A program made the translations under genes and the position numbers. A DNA stretch of 64,000 nucleotides from NCBI RefSeq assembly GCF_036499745.1, contig NZ_DASYDG010000018.1, positions 1 through 64,000 of the forward strand, given 5' to 3'. Numbering within the stretch: the first letter of the stretch is position 1; every line of letters starts with the position of its first letter. A model generated the notes under the pieces. That model worked only from the letters and a program-made list of their open reading frames with translations. It was not told the origin of the DNA and did no database searches. Shown piece by piece: positions 9,901 to 18,325 of this stretch. The stretch is from Pinirhizobacter sp036499745. Lineage in GTDB: Bacteria; Pseudomonadota; Gammaproteobacteria; Xanthomonadales; Rhodanobacteraceae.

Positions 9901-10431
9901 CACCGGCTGGACCTGCACTCCGAAGCCGGTACAGGCAGCTGCTTCAGCGTGACGGTGCCTCGCACCGCGCACGTGGCGCCCAAGCGGGAGCGTCCGATGA
10001 CCCTGCCCGGCGGCGAACAATTGCCATTGCGTGTGCTTTGCCTGGACAACGACGCGGTCATCCTGGAAGGCATGCGCGCGTTGCTGGGACGCTGGGGGGT
10101 TACCTGCCTGACCGCGGAAAATGAAGTGGACGCCGAGGCCATCCTGCGTACTGAGGCGGTCGATCTGATCCTCGCGGACTTCCACCTCGATGACCATGCC
10201 GATGGGCTGGATGTACTTGAGCGCTTCGGCAAGGTCATGCCAAACCTTCCGCCGGCCGCGCTGATCACGGCGAACAATAGTCCACAGTTGTTGCAGCGAG
10301 CCCGTGCGCTCGGCTATCCGCTGTTGCACAAGCCCGCCAAGCCCGCGGCGCTTCGCGCACTGCTGGTGGCGTTGGCACGACGCAAGTCGACGGCCCGGGA
10401 CGATGGCGATTGGCGGCAGAATATTGCGTAG
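6916..10431 (+). CDS. Hybrid histidine kinase with sodium:solute symporter domain (CrbS-like)
   Basis: Starts at a GTG (6916) with a GGGGG stretch about 7 nt before it and gives 1,171 residues; there is no in-frame ATG near this point. Residues 1-480 form a symporter-like membrane domain of the SSS family, with many helices and phrases such as CSSWTFYGAVGTAA and ITSIADFIAARFGKS. A PAS domain follows at about 635-755 (LENVSQGISVVD). The kinase has an H box ASHDLLQPLNAARL with His807, an N box NFLSNALRYT and G boxes DTGPGIA and GLGLGLSICE. A receiver domain ends the protein, with the phospho-acceptor in LADFHLDD (Asp1088) and LLHKPAKP. This is the architecture of CrbS/MxtR sensors, which with CrbR/ErdR control acs. 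A matching regulator lies beside acs at 20.7 kb. Confidence 0.92.
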   Translation: MIAGGYLLLLALVYVGLLFAVAYAGDRRPLYPRQPRLRPIVYSLALAVYCSSWTFYGAVGTAARDGLAYLPIYLGPLLLLVMGFGLMQRLVLVSRERNITSIADFIAARFGKSHGLAALVAIIAVVAIIPYIALQFKAVAMSFHVLTAGHPRAAIPLMGDSAMWCAILLATFAILFGTRSIDASEHHHGMMLAVAVESLVKLVAFIAIGVYAWMHGPGLAATFAPAANELRQGLPTGFIAQTLLAFCAMFCLPRQFHIGVVECEDPQDLRRARWTFPAYMALISLAVLPIVAAGTNLPAVRGGSADAWVLNLPLALGNDSMALLAFVGGFSAATGMVIVAAVALSTMISNDLVMPALLRIHRLGLEHRNDLSYIVLRVRRVAIVLLAAGAYAYYRLLAGDENLAATGLLAFAAVAQFAPAIVSGLYWRGASRIGVYVGLLAGFATWAYTLLMPAMIRSGWLPQAWLQEGPLKLEWLRPTGLFHLTGWDPVTHGTFWSLLMNVGALVFISLRVRPGIEERLHAALFVDPLAGVTTGAGDWRGRVAVRDLFAIAGRIVGERSTERAFAEYGMRRGKELQPGQSADRALIQFTERLLAGAVGAASARRILISALSGTGLDIAEAMALMDEASQELRFNRELLSTTLENVSQGISVVDVHMRLVAWNRRYVELFDYPEGMVYVGLPVSDLIRWNAEHGECGAGEVEQHVAKRIGYMRAGSPHLFQRIRPDGTVIEMRGRALPGGGYVTTYTDVTAYKHAEQALIEANETLEQRVDLRTAELSEALADTAKARLDAEAANASKTRFLAAASHDLLQPLNAARLFTSALRQYPKLDEESAQLAERIDASFRAAEDLLDALLDVSRLDAGSYRPDVSAFSLTDLFNSLKPQFAVVAEQRGIAFDVVPTTLSVRSDPQLLRRIVQNFLSNALRYTRRGRVLMGARRSGGEVRIEVWDTGPGIALDQQARIFGEFQRLDRPSPWGEKGLGLGLSICERISNILGHRLDLHSEAGTGSCFSVTVPRTAHVAPKRERPMTLPGGEQLPLRVLCLDNDAVILEGMRALLGRWGVTCLTAENEVDAEAILRTEAVDLILADFHLDDHADGLDVLERFGKVMPNLPPAALITANNSPQLLQRARALGYPLLHKPAKPAALRALLVALARRKSTARDDGDWRQNIA

Positions 10432-10487
10432 AAAAATCAGTGGCGTGACCTCTACGGTTTCGAGCGTTGTCCTTACCTTGGCAGTGG

Positions 10488-11192
10488 TTAGTACTGCAGC
10501 TTCGGATACCAGCCGGTACCGCGTCCGTCCGGCGTGGCGTCCAGGATCGACCAGATCGGCATCGGATCGGGTGCGCCGCGCGGATCCTGTCCCGGGTCCG
10601 CGGTGGTCGGTCCCATCTCTTCGCTCCAGAAGTGGCGAACGGTGCCGTCGCGCCGCGTGAACACGTTGAAGCCCGGCATGTCGCTGCCGTCTTCAGCGAT
10701 GGCGTGGTAGTCGCGGCTGAATGCCTGGTTGAGGTCGGAGTAGAGCTTGAGATCTCGCCAGCCGCGTTCGGCCTTGTAGGCGAGTAACTTCGCCAGCGGC
10801 GAGCGCGCCACCACTGCCAGCGCCACGCGCTGCCCGATGTCGTTGGCTTCGCCGTTCCAGGCGCTCAGTAGTGAAGTACACATCGGGCAGGGACGCTCGC
10901 GCTGCGGGCCGAACATGTAGCTGTAGATCACCAGGGTCTGCTTGTCGCCGAAGAGGCCGGCGAAATCCACGGGACCTTCTTCGCCTTCGAAACGGTAGTC
11001 GCCCTTTACTTCACCGCCGACAGGCAAGCTGCGGCGTTGCGCGGCGACACGCTCGATCTGCCGGCGCAACTCGATTTCCTTGGCCAGCAGGGCGGTGCGA
11101 GCCGCGCGGTAGTCGGCGCTTTCGTTGGGGAAGGTCACGCCGTTGCGCTGGGCAAGCTCTGAAGCGGGCGCGAGGGATGCAGCATCGTTCAT
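10488..11192 (-). CDS. DUF899 thioredoxin-like protein
   Basis: A 234-residue protein of the DUF899 family, which has a thioredoxin-like fold but unknown chemistry. Signatures: LVIYSYMFGPQRERPCPMCTS, with a CPMC pair near residue 105 in the position of a thioredoxin active site (the sequence given here is split to show only its key part: Cys-Pro-Met-Cys), then DLNQAFSRDYHA and PGFNVFTRRDG, which are common to the family, and a tryptophan near the end. It lies 23 nt upstream of a glutathione S-transferase gene read in the same direction, so a shared role in redox or detoxification is possible but not shown. It converges on the kinase gene. Confidence 0.85.
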   Translation of the reverse strand: MNDAASLAPASELAQRNGVTFPNESADYRAARTALLAKEIELRRQIERVAAQRRSLPVGGEVKGDYRFEGEEGPVDFAGLFGDKQTLVIYSYMFGPQRERPCPMCTSLLSAWNGEANDIGQRVALAVVARSPLAKLLAYKAERGWRDLKLYSDLNQAFSRDYHAIAEDGSDMPGFNVFTRRDGTVRHFWSEEMGPTTADPGQDPRGAPDPMPIWSILDATPDGRGTGWYPKLQY

Positions 11193-11215
11193 GGCAGTTC
11201 TCCTAAAGGTCAGCT

Positions 11216-11875
11216 TCAGTCGCGATCAGGCGCACCGAGCGGGAAGAAATGGCGATAGGGACGCGCTTCGTCCACCGCCCGCGCGAATGACGGCCGCGCC
11301 AGCAGCCGCTTGCGGTAAGCGATCACATGGGCAAACTTCGTGTCGATGCGATGCGACCAGTCGGCATAGAACAGGAACGGCGCGGCGCCGCAATCGGCAA
11401 GGCTGAATGTATCGCCCGCCGCCCACTCGCGCGTGGCCATCGTTTTGTCCAGCCACGCATAGGCCGTTTCCAGCATTTCGCGCGCATCGGCCAGGCCGGC
11501 CGCATCCTTCTTGCCCTCGGGGCGGAGGCTGTCGTAGACGATCTTCTGCTGCGGCGTGGAAATATAATTGTCGAAGAAGCGATCCATCGAACGTACTTCG
11601 AGCGCGGCGGCGGGATCGCGCGGCAGCAGCGTTACCGGGCCAGGGTGATGGATGCCCAGGTATTCGATGATGGTGCTGGCTTCCGGCACGATGTGGCCAT
11701 CCTCCACCAGCACGGGAAAGCGCTTCATCGGCCAGAAGCCGACGAATGTCTTGTAGATGTCGGGTTGCTCAGGGGCGAGAAGGCGCCACTGGAACGGGGT
11801 GTCGTTCTCGTAAAGGGCTGTCAGCACCTTCTGCGAGTACGACGAGAAGGGGTGGGCATAGAGCTCCAGGGCCAT
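11216..11875 (-). CDS. Glutathione S-transferase family protein
   Basis: A 219-residue GST. I choose the ATG at 11875 because GAGGAA lies about 9 nt before it and the protein then begins with the N-terminal thioredoxin fold (LELYAHPFSSYSQKV, in which a Ser takes the usual catalytic position). The glutathione-binding signature is PMKRFPVLVEDGHIVPEAST, with the cis-Pro and the Glu-Ala-Ser turn. The C-terminal helical domain follows, with EWAAGDTFSLADCGAAPFLF, the N-capping motif of GSTs. An upstream ATG at 11959 would add 28 residues with no homology that I can see. It runs just before the DUF899 gene. Confidence 0.88.
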   Translation of the reverse strand: MALELYAHPFSSYSQKVLTALYENDTPFQWRLLAPEQPDIYKTFVGFWPMKRFPVLVEDGHIVPEASTIIEYLGIHHPGPVTLLPRDPAAALEVRSMDRFFDNYISTPQQKIVYDSLRPEGKKDAAGLADAREMLETAYAWLDKTMATREWAAGDTFSLADCGAAPFLFYADWSHRIDTKFAHVIAYRKRLLARPSFARAVDEARPYRHFFPLGAPDRD

Positions 11876-11994
11876 CGCTTGGGTTTCCTCGTTCGACAGG
11901 GGTTCTACCCATGATGTCGAACGGGCCGGTGGGAAATCGACATGCACGATGGCATGCATGTCGATGGTTTATTCCCTCCGGGGGAAACCCGGGT

Positions 11995-12741
11995 TTAGCG
12001 GACGCCGCCGCCGGCCAACAGCTGCTCGCCGGTAAGCCACGCAGACTCGTCCGAGGCCAGGAACACGGCGATTCCTGCGATATCTGCAGGCTGGCCCACG
12101 CGACCCAGCGGAGTCTTGGATACGGCGTCGAGCTGGAAATCCGAGCCGATAAAGCCGGCGGTGTGGGTGCCCTCGGTTTCCACCATGCCCGGGTTAAGCG
12201 CGTTCACACGGATCTGGCGGGGGCCAAGCTCGCGCGACAGCACACCGGTAATAGCGTCCACAGCGCCCTTGGTGCCGGTATAGGCAGAGCTGCCCGGCGG
12301 CGTGATACGGCTGACGACCGAGCCGATATTGATGATGCTGCCACCTTCGCCCAGGTGCTTGGCGGCCGCCTGTGTGACCAGCAGCAGACCCAGTACATTC
12401 ACATTGAACTGCTTGTGGAAATGCTCCTCGGTGAAGTCCTCGAGGCTGGCAAATTCGTATACGCCAGAATTATTTACCAGCACATCCAGCTTGCCATAGG
12501 CCTTGATGGCGGCATCGACGATACCCTTGGCATCGGCAGCCTTGGACACATCGCCCTGCACGGCCACGGCCTTTCCGCCGGCGGCGACGATAGCGTCGAC
12601 TACCTTGTCAGCCCCGGCCTTGCTGGAGGCGTAGTTCACCACGACGGACGCGCCGGCGGCGCCCAGCGCCTTGGCAATACCCGCGCCGATACCCTTGGAT
12701 GCGCCGGTGACGATGGCGACTTTGCCTTCTAGCTTGCTCAT
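11995..12741 (-). CDS. SDR family oxidoreductase
   Basis: A 248-residue classical short-chain dehydrogenase. It shows the NAD(P)-binding TGASKGIGAGIAKALG, the structural NNSGV, and the active-site YTGTKGAV (Tyr and Lys spaced by three), with the catalytic Ser in IGSVVS. The C-terminus has the usual LNPGMVETEG. The start at 12741 has AAGG about 8 nt upstream; a start at 12774 is possible but adds an unlikely tail. It is transcribed away from a small ArsR-type regulator with a 103-nt shared region, the classic layout for local repression. The substrate cannot be told from the sequence. Confidence 0.9.
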   Translation of the reverse strand: MSKLEGKVAIVTGASKGIGAGIAKALGAAGASVVVNYASSKAGADKVVDAIVAAGGKAVAVQGDVSKAADAKGIVDAAIKAYGKLDVLVNNSGVYEFASLEDFTEEHFHKQFNVNVLGLLLVTQAAAKHLGEGGSIINIGSVVSRITPPGSSAYTGTKGAVDAITGVLSRELGPRQIRVNALNPGMVETEGTHTAGFIGSDFQLDAVSKTPLGRVGQPADIAGIAVFLASDESAWLTGEQLLAGGGVR

Positions 12742-12766
12742 GAGGGATGCCTTAGTTGTGAGGTTT

Positions 12767-12810
12767 AGAAACAAACGGTGAAGTTTCTTAGTTCACGACA
12801 TTGGAACCAA
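12767..12810. promoter_or_regulatory. Candidate operator region shared by the SDR and ArsR-type genes
   Basis: AGAAAC (12767-12772) and GTTTCT (12783-12788) form an inverted repeat with a 10-nt spacer. A second small one, TTGG-AA-CCAA, lies at 12801-12810. Both sit in the 103-nt gap between divergent starts, as expected for a winged-helix repressor site. No binding data. Confidence 0.45.
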
Positions 12811-12844
12811 TAAACAAGACTTCAAGGGGTGGTAAAATGAAATC

Positions 12845-13198
12845 ATGAGGCCGCTAGTCCACCCCGCCATCGAGGACATCACCGTCGAGGGCATCCTCCA
12901 TGTCCTGTCCGACCCCGTCCGCGCCGCGATCTTTGCGAGCCTGGCGGCCTCGGACAGCGCGCGTACCTGCTCGAATTTCATCCAGATGCAGGACAAGGAG
13001 ATCCCCAAGTCCACGCTTTCCCAGCATTTCCGGATGCTCAGGGAAGCCGGCCTGGTCCGAAGCGAGCGGCACGGGGTGGAAATGCGCAATACCTCGCGCT
13101 GCCAGGAAGTGGAGCAGCGGTTCCCGGGGTTACTCGGGGCGATCATGCAGGCACATGCCGCGCAGTGCGCCGAGCGGGCGGCGAAGGAAGCTGGCTAA
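12845..13198 (+). CDS. ArsR-type winged-helix transcriptional regulator
   Basis: A 117-residue single-domain regulator. The helix-turn-helix is in KSTLSQHFRMLREAGLVRSE followed by a wing at RHGVEMRN, and the N-terminus has HVLSDPVRAAIFASL, the usual ArsR opening. The typical metal-binding ELCVCDL motif is absent; scattered Cys at TCSNF, SRCQE and AAQCAE leave a redox or other signal open. It is divergent from the SDR gene, which is its most likely target. The next gene, a SulP transporter, starts 227 nt downstream, and the gap between them holds no feature that I can name. Confidence 0.88.
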   Translation: MRPLVHPAIEDITVEGILHVLSDPVRAAIFASLAASDSARTCSNFIQMQDKEIPKSTLSQHFRMLREAGLVRSERHGVEMRNTSRCQEVEQRFPGLLGAIMQAHAAQCAERAAKEAG

Positions 13199-13425
13199 CG
13201 ATCCCCGCGCCGGGGAATTCCATAGGAATCTTTCAGCGCCTCTCGAGTTTGGGCTGTTGATCGGACCCTAAGAACAAGCGACCATACCGCCATCCATGGA
13301 CTCGGCCTTGCCGAGTGGCTCGTCCGGGCGCCTATCCCCCGGAAACCCCGCACACACAACTGCCCTGCCCACCAAGCGGCGCGCCATGGCGCGGCTGTGC
13401 CTGCGGATTCAATCGGCTTTCAAGC

Positions 13426-14901
13426 ATGAGGAATATCCGTAACTTTCGCCACGATTGGCTCACCAACGTGCCTACCGAATTGCTGTCGGGCGCCCTGGTG
13501 GCGCTGGCGTTGATCCCCGAGGCCATTGGTTTTTCCATCGTCGCCGGCGTCGACCCGAAGATCGGGCTCTATGCCTCTTTTTCCATCGCCGCGGTGACGG
13601 CGATCCTGGGCGGCCGCCGGGCCATGATCTCGGCGGCGACGGCGTCCACCGCCGTGCTGATGGGGCCGCTGGTCCGCGAGCATGGCATCCAGTACCTATT
13701 CGCGGCCACGGTGCTGATGGGTGTGCTGCAGGTGATCGCCGGGGTGGCGAAGCTGGGGCTGGTGATGAAGTTCGTGTCCCGGTCGGTGATGACAGGCTTC
13801 GTCAATGCCCTGGCCATCCTGATCTTCATGGCCCAGCTGCCGCAGTTCGTGGGCGCCGGCTGGAACATGTATGCCATGGTGGCCGCGGGGCTGGCGGTGA
13901 TCTATCTGTTCCCACTGCTGACCAAACGCGTGCCTTCCGCCCTGGTGAGCATCGTCCTGCTGACGGCGTTTACCCTCATGGCGGGAATAAGGTTGCGCAC
14001 AGTCGGCGACATGGGCCACCTGCCTTCGAGCCTTCCCGTGTTCGCGCTGCCTCAGGTGCCCTTTACCTGGGAAACCTTGCAGATCATCTTCCCGTACTCG
14101 TTGGCCCTGGCAGCGGTCGGCCTGCTGGAGTCGCTGCTGACGGCGCAGATCGTGGACGACATGACCGATACGCCCAGCAACAAGAGCCGCGAATGCGTGG
14201 GCCAGGGAGCGGCGAACTTCATCACCGGGTTCCTGGGCGGCATGGGTGGCTGCGCGATGATCGGGCAGTCCGTGATCAACGTGACCGCCGGCGGGCGTAC
14301 GCGGTTGTCGACGCTGTTCGCCGGATGCTTCCTGTTATTCCTGATCGTGGTAGCGGGCGACTGGGTAAGCCGGATCCCGATGGCTGCGCTCGTGGCCGTG
14401 ATGATCATGGTGTCCATCAGCACGTTCCATTGGTCGTCGTTCAAGAACATCCGGTCGCATCCATGGCAGTCGAACCTGGTGATGCTGGCAACGGTGATCG
14501 TGGTGGTGGCTACGCGCGATCTGTCCAAGGGTGTCTTGATCGGCGTGTTGCTGAGTGGAATTTTCTTCGCGGGGAAGGTGGCGAAGATGTTTGGCGTTCG
14601 ACTGGAGCGATCGGTTGAGGGTGAAGCGCTGACGTATTACGTGACGGGGCAGGTCTTCTTTGCTTCGTCAAATAGCCTTGTTGATGCCATCGATTACCAG
14701 GATGTGCCGGCCAATGTGCGGATTGACCTGAGCGGTGCGCACTTCTGGGATGTCACGGCGATTGGGGCGCTGGATACCATCGTGCACAAGTTGCGGCGGC
14801 ATGGTGAGGTGGTGGAGGTGGTGGGATTGAATGAAGCCAGCGCGTCGATGGTAGAGCGGTTTGGGACGCATCATCCGGGGACGCGCGACGTGGCCCAGTG
14901 A
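13426..14901 (+). CDS. SulP family anion transporter with STAS domain
   Basis: A 491-residue member of the SulP/SLC26 family, secondary transporters of sulfate, bicarbonate or dicarboxylates in the inner membrane. The N-terminal signature is LSGALVALALIPEAIGFSIV followed by VDPKIGLYASF; ten or more membrane helices follow, including GFLGGMGGCAMIGQSVINV. After about residue 400 there is a STAS domain (NVRIDLSGAHFWDVTAIGAL), which regulates such transporters. I chose the ATG at 13426 because the family begins close to this point; an ATG at 13315 would add 37 residues that look noncoding. There is no adjacent carbonic anhydrase here, although one lies at 36.6 kb, so the substrate stays open. Confidence 0.9.
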   Translation: MRNIRNFRHDWLTNVPTELLSGALVALALIPEAIGFSIVAGVDPKIGLYASFSIAAVTAILGGRRAMISAATASTAVLMGPLVREHGIQYLFAATVLMGVLQVIAGVAKLGLVMKFVSRSVMTGFVNALAILIFMAQLPQFVGAGWNMYAMVAAGLAVIYLFPLLTKRVPSALVSIVLLTAFTLMAGIRLRTVGDMGHLPSSLPVFALPQVPFTWETLQIIFPYSLALAAVGLLESLLTAQIVDDMTDTPSNKSRECVGQGAANFITGFLGGMGGCAMIGQSVINVTAGGRTRLSTLFAGCFLLFLIVVAGDWVSRIPMAALVAVMIMVSISTFHWSSFKNIRSHPWQSNLVMLATVIVVVATRDLSKGVLIGVLLSGIFFAGKVAKMFGVRLERSVEGEALTYYVTGQVFFASSNSLVDAIDYQDVPANVRIDLSGAHFWDVTAIGALDTIVHKLRRHGEVVEVVGLNEASASMVERFGTHHPGTRDVAQ

Positions 14902-14925
14902 TCGGCATGCTGCATCGACGAAAGA

Positions 14926-15831
14926 TCACACCCTCCGCACCGAAAACCCGTGACTGGGCGCCAAGGCTAAAATGCCCTCCGGTCCCACCATGTGATACAG
15001 GCCGACAACCACCATGGCTTTTGTCGAAGACGAAAGGATGGCTTTAAAGCGTGGCATCCACGCAAGGTTCCTGGCAAAGGTCAGTCGCTGGATCAAATCA
15101 GGATAGGCGCGCGATGCGCGCTGGACCTCGGCTGTTGCAGCGTGCATATCACCTCGAGCCCACGCGTCATAAATCCTGGCACCGGCCGCCGGCCCAGCGA
15201 CTACTTCGTCAAGGGTGTATCGAAGAAACTGTACATCTTGCTCTCGGCTCATACCGCCGAACCAGGTGATGACGTCAGCCTTGGTTGGGAATTCACTGGA
15301 GCGTGCAAGCTTTTGCTTTTCTGCTTGCGCGGACAGTACGCGATCAGCCGAGAGGCCGATCTGCCCTGCGGCCGCGTAGTAGGCATCTTCCAACGTGGCT
15401 GCCACCACCCACGGCCGGTATTGCGCATAGGGCGTTAGATCAGTCTTGCAATAAGCCGCGGCCTCGCCGAGCCGCCGTCGATCAACCTCGTTCAAGGACG
15501 CGGTGTAAGGGTGCCCTGCAGTGATGCCCCAGTGGTCGATCAATGCAGGCATATCGGCCGGCATAATCTGATTCGTCTCCGTCCAGAGATGCGAGCACTG
15601 GCCAAGCAGCCCCTGGATTCGCCCGTCGTGCCAGTCAGCCTGGCGTGGCGGCGTTTCGGCAACGAGATACAGGGAACGCTGCCCATCGCTGACCGTCCAG
15701 ACTGGCCACGATACGTTGGATGTTTGAGCCCCGGCCCTGAATGAACCCAGTGAGGCAGCCATGGCGGCGGCGCCGACTGTCATGGCAGAGCCAAGAAATC
15801 TCCGCCTTCCAAACTCAAGCTCCCTGGACAT
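14926..15831 (-). CDS. TraB/GumN-like protein with Tat signal
   Basis: A 301-residue protein exported by the Tat pathway: GRRRFLGSAMTVGAAAMAAS is a twin-arginine signal and cleavage is likely after GAQ. The start ATG at 15831 has GAAGGA 6 nt before it. The mature protein follows the TraB/GumN pattern: it begins with WPVWTVSDGQRSLYLVAETP, has LWTETNQIMP where the family has its first conserved Glu, and ends with AMVVVGLYHMVGPEGILAL, the usual C-terminal block. Members are related to the TIKI metalloprotease fold, but the usual GxxH near the N-terminus reads LVAET here, so activity is doubtful. It precedes nothing obvious; the GH76 gene behind it has its own terminator. Confidence 0.8.
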   Translation of the reverse strand: MSRELEFGRRRFLGSAMTVGAAAMAASLGSFRAGAQTSNVSWPVWTVSDGQRSLYLVAETPPRQADWHDGRIQGLLGQCSHLWTETNQIMPADMPALIDHWGITAGHPYTASLNEVDRRRLGEAAAYCKTDLTPYAQYRPWVVAATLEDAYYAAAGQIGLSADRVLSAQAEKQKLARSSEFPTKADVITWFGGMSREQDVQFLRYTLDEVVAGPAAGARIYDAWARGDMHAATAEVQRASRAYPDLIQRLTFARNLAWMPRFKAILSSSTKAMVVVGLYHMVGPEGILALAPSHGFSVRRV

Positions 15832-15965
15832 TCCGTATCCTTCATTACTGGCAGATGGAATGAAGGCTAGGTAGCCGTTGGTTCGCAGAGTAGTGCCAAT
15901 GGACACCCTGCCTTTAGTCCTGCCTGTATGAAGTTCGCGGCGTGTCGCGCGGTTGAAGCGCCGAA

Positions 15966-16011
15966 CAAAAAACCGGATGGCTTCCGTCCCCGAGGTACCG
16001 GGGACGGAAGC
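15966..16011 (-). terminator. Rho-independent terminator of the GH76 gene
   Basis: A 13-bp stem, GCTTCCGTCCCCG (15980-15992) with its exact complement (15999-16011), encloses a 6-nt loop. Six A at 15967-15972 read as a T run on the minus strand a few bases after the stem. Confidence 0.85.
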
Positions 16012-16021
16012 ATCGGTCAGG

Positions 16022-18007
16022 CTATTCGACGATATTCGCAGTGACGTGATACACACGCCCGCCCCAGCCGTCGTTGGGGAAGTTATCGGACACCTTCAGG
16101 TAAACCGGCTTCGAACCATCGGTGGCGGTGCCAAGGTAAGGCGTGAGGTCGACGCTGCGGTCGGCCTTGTTCGAGCCATCGGTCACCGGTTGGTCCTCTT
16201 GCAGCACGGTCGTCCAGTGCTCGTTGTCCACGCTTACCTGCACCAGGAACTCGGCGTCGATGGTCAGGGTGACGTGCGCTGCAGTGGTATCGGCCGGGAA
16301 GGGGAACCGATAGGTGAAGTGTGCATTGCCGTCGGCGAAGCGGTTCTGCACGCCGTTGCTCTGCGAGCCGTCGGGATCGAACAGCCACGGGTTCTCGTTG
16401 ACGGTGCCGGTGTCGAAGTCGATCTCGTGGGCGACCAATACATCGGCCTGGGTCGTGAAGCCAAGACCCAACCCCGCGAGCTTCGCCGTGACCATGTGGT
16501 GCCCATCCGTCGCCTGGCTCGGCACGCTGATCTTCAGCGGAACCGTGGTGCTGACCGGGTTCGCGTTGCCGTGCGGTTGCAGGCGCACCAGGCTGGCTCG
16601 CGGCGAGGCGTTCCAGCCGTCAGGGGCGTCGATGGTGGCAAGCGCCGCCAGTGGGAAGAACCCGGTGGCCGAGACGCCAAGATCGATGGCAATGGACGTG
16701 GCACCGGATGCCGCCGGCATGATCACCGGTTGTGCCGGGGACATGGTCGCGGCCAGCGACTCCAGCGGAGGGAAGGTCGGGACTTCGCCGATCAGTGCAC
16801 TGAGCGCGCTGGCCTGGGTGCGCCAGTCGAACACATTGGGGTGGTCGTCGCTTGTGGCCCCGGACCATCGCGTGCCGAGTCGGCCGGCGGCATCGCGGTC
16901 GTCACTCCAGATGCTTGTCGCTTGTTGGTCGAGGAACGCCGCGTACTTGCGATCGTGGGTTGTGTCGACGAGATCCGTCCAGTAGCGCATGAAGATACCC
17001 TTGAACTGCTTTCCATTGTCGTCGCAGGTCTGGTCCAGGGCGTCACAGTTTTCGGTCAGGATACCGTTGGTAACCAATGCATTTGGACCAATCGCGGCGT
17101 CCGCCAGGCGGCGCACGGTCGCCAGGATGGCTGGATCCTTGGTAGCGCGCCACAGTTCCAGGCCACCGCCGATCGCCACGCCCTGGTTGTAGCTCCACAC
17201 CGTCTGGCCGTTGTTGGTGCAGGCATCGGTGAGGCCGTCGTTGACCAGACCGTCGGCATTGATCATGCCGCTGCCCGTGAACCACGACCAGGCCGTGCGG
17301 GACCGGGCCAGCCACACTTTGTCGCCATGGATCCGGTTGTGCAATTCGGCGGTGAGCCGGATCCACAATCCGTTGGTGACGGCGTTCTTGTAGGTACGCT
17401 CGGCATTCCACCAGACGCCACCGCCGCAGGTGCTGGTGTCCCAGTAGCCGTTCACGTAATTGGCGATGGTCACCGCCATGTCCAGATACTTCGGATCGCG
17501 GGTGAGGTCATAGGCCTGCACCCAGGTCAGGCCCCACCATTCGGAGTCGTCGATGGCACGGCTGGTGAAATTCCCCAGCAGGGGATCACCCGACAACACG
17601 CCGCCTGGGAACACGCCTTTGTCTTTCTCGAAGGTGTTGTCCAGTTGACCGAGATAACGGCGGTCTCCGGTACGTTGCATATAGTCGCCGATGGTCTGCA
17701 GGGCGACCGCCGAGTTCCACCAGCTGGATGGAAACCAGGCCTTGTCGGGGTCGTAGGAACTCATCAGGACGTCCGCTGCCACCCGGGCGCGGGCAACCGC
17801 TGTCGGGCCGTCGACGTGCGGACTGGACGACTGGGCGGGTACCGCTGCCGTCGAAGGAAAGACGACAGCCAGGGCCATCAGGCTGGCCGCGGCCAGCACC
17901 GTCTGAACGCGTATGCGTATGACGCCGACTCGGCCGGCAAGGATTGTCGGGAAACGACTCAACCGATGCGCGATCAGCTTGGACTTGATCATCAGGCTCA
18001 TGATCAC
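16022..18007 (-). CDS. Secreted GH76-like alpha-1,6-mannanase with C-terminal beta domains
   Basis: About 661 residues. GAGGAG lies 5 nt before a GTG (18007) and 11 nt before an ATG (18001); either may be used. A long signal region (LAAASLMALAVVFPSTAA) marks export. The N-terminal half is an (alpha/alpha)6 barrel like glycoside hydrolase family 76, with the paired catalytic Asp in AIDDSEWWGLTWVQAYD, the CGGGVWWNAERTYKNAVTNG block and QTVWSYNQGVAIGG. GH76 enzymes cut alpha-1,6-mannose backbones such as fungal cell wall mannan. The C-terminal third holds an NEW3-like domain (VPLKISVPSQATDGHH) and a beta-sandwich near the end (FTYRFPFPADTTAAHV). The gene is isolated, with a strong terminator behind it and a divergent hydrolase gene before it. 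Confidence 0.85.
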   Translation of the reverse strand: MIMSLMIKSKLIAHRLSRFPTILAGRVGVIRIRVQTVLAAASLMALAVVFPSTAAVPAQSSSPHVDGPTAVARARVAADVLMSSYDPDKAWFPSSWWNSAVALQTIGDYMQRTGDRRYLGQLDNTFEKDKGVFPGGVLSGDPLLGNFTSRAIDDSEWWGLTWVQAYDLTRDPKYLDMAVTIANYVNGYWDTSTCGGGVWWNAERTYKNAVTNGLWIRLTAELHNRIHGDKVWLARSRTAWSWFTGSGMINADGLVNDGLTDACTNNGQTVWSYNQGVAIGGGLELWRATKDPAILATVRRLADAAIGPNALVTNGILTENCDALDQTCDDNGKQFKGIFMRYWTDLVDTTHDRKYAAFLDQQATSIWSDDRDAAGRLGTRWSGATSDDHPNVFDWRTQASALSALIGEVPTFPPLESLAATMSPAQPVIMPAASGATSIAIDLGVSATGFFPLAALATIDAPDGWNASPRASLVRLQPHGNANPVSTTVPLKISVPSQATDGHHMVTAKLAGLGLGFTTQADVLVAHEIDFDTGTVNENPWLFDPDGSQSNGVQNRFADGNAHFTYRFPFPADTTAAHVTLTIDAEFLVQVSVDNEHWTTVLQEDQPVTDGSNKADRSVDLTPYLGTATDGSKPVYLKVSDNFPNDGWGGRVYHVTANIVE

Positions 18008-18325
18008 AAGCGCTCCTCTTTGATACCCACGAAGGGGATGGAGGCTACGTCTGCCCCACCGGTCCATGGCCGGACCGTGGGCGGTGATCCGGCTTGGAAA
18101 CGTGCACGCATGGCGCCGTCTTCAGGGGTGGGGATGGGGGCAACGGCTCGTGCGGGTCCACGAAGTGTTGCAGAGCTATTCCTTCGATATTGAGAACCAG
18201 GTCAACCCGGCGACGTGCCTTCGGAGTTTTCTTCTGTCGCATGGGCGATGACCAACGGCACATTCTTTAGTCAATGCCAGTCGCGCTAGCCTCCAGGGCG
18301 CGGGCAATGAACAGGAAGGGGAATA
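18008..18325. other. Intergenic region between divergent GH76 and hydrolase genes
   Basis: 318 nt with no convincing gene. It must hold both promoters. The reading frames that cross it are continuations of the antisense of neighbouring genes. I see no strong repeat or palindrome. Confidence 0.5.

Noticed and set aside
15953..18193. Plus-strand frame of 746 residues
   Set aside because: Antisense to the GH76 gene, which has a signal, the DD motif and a terminator.
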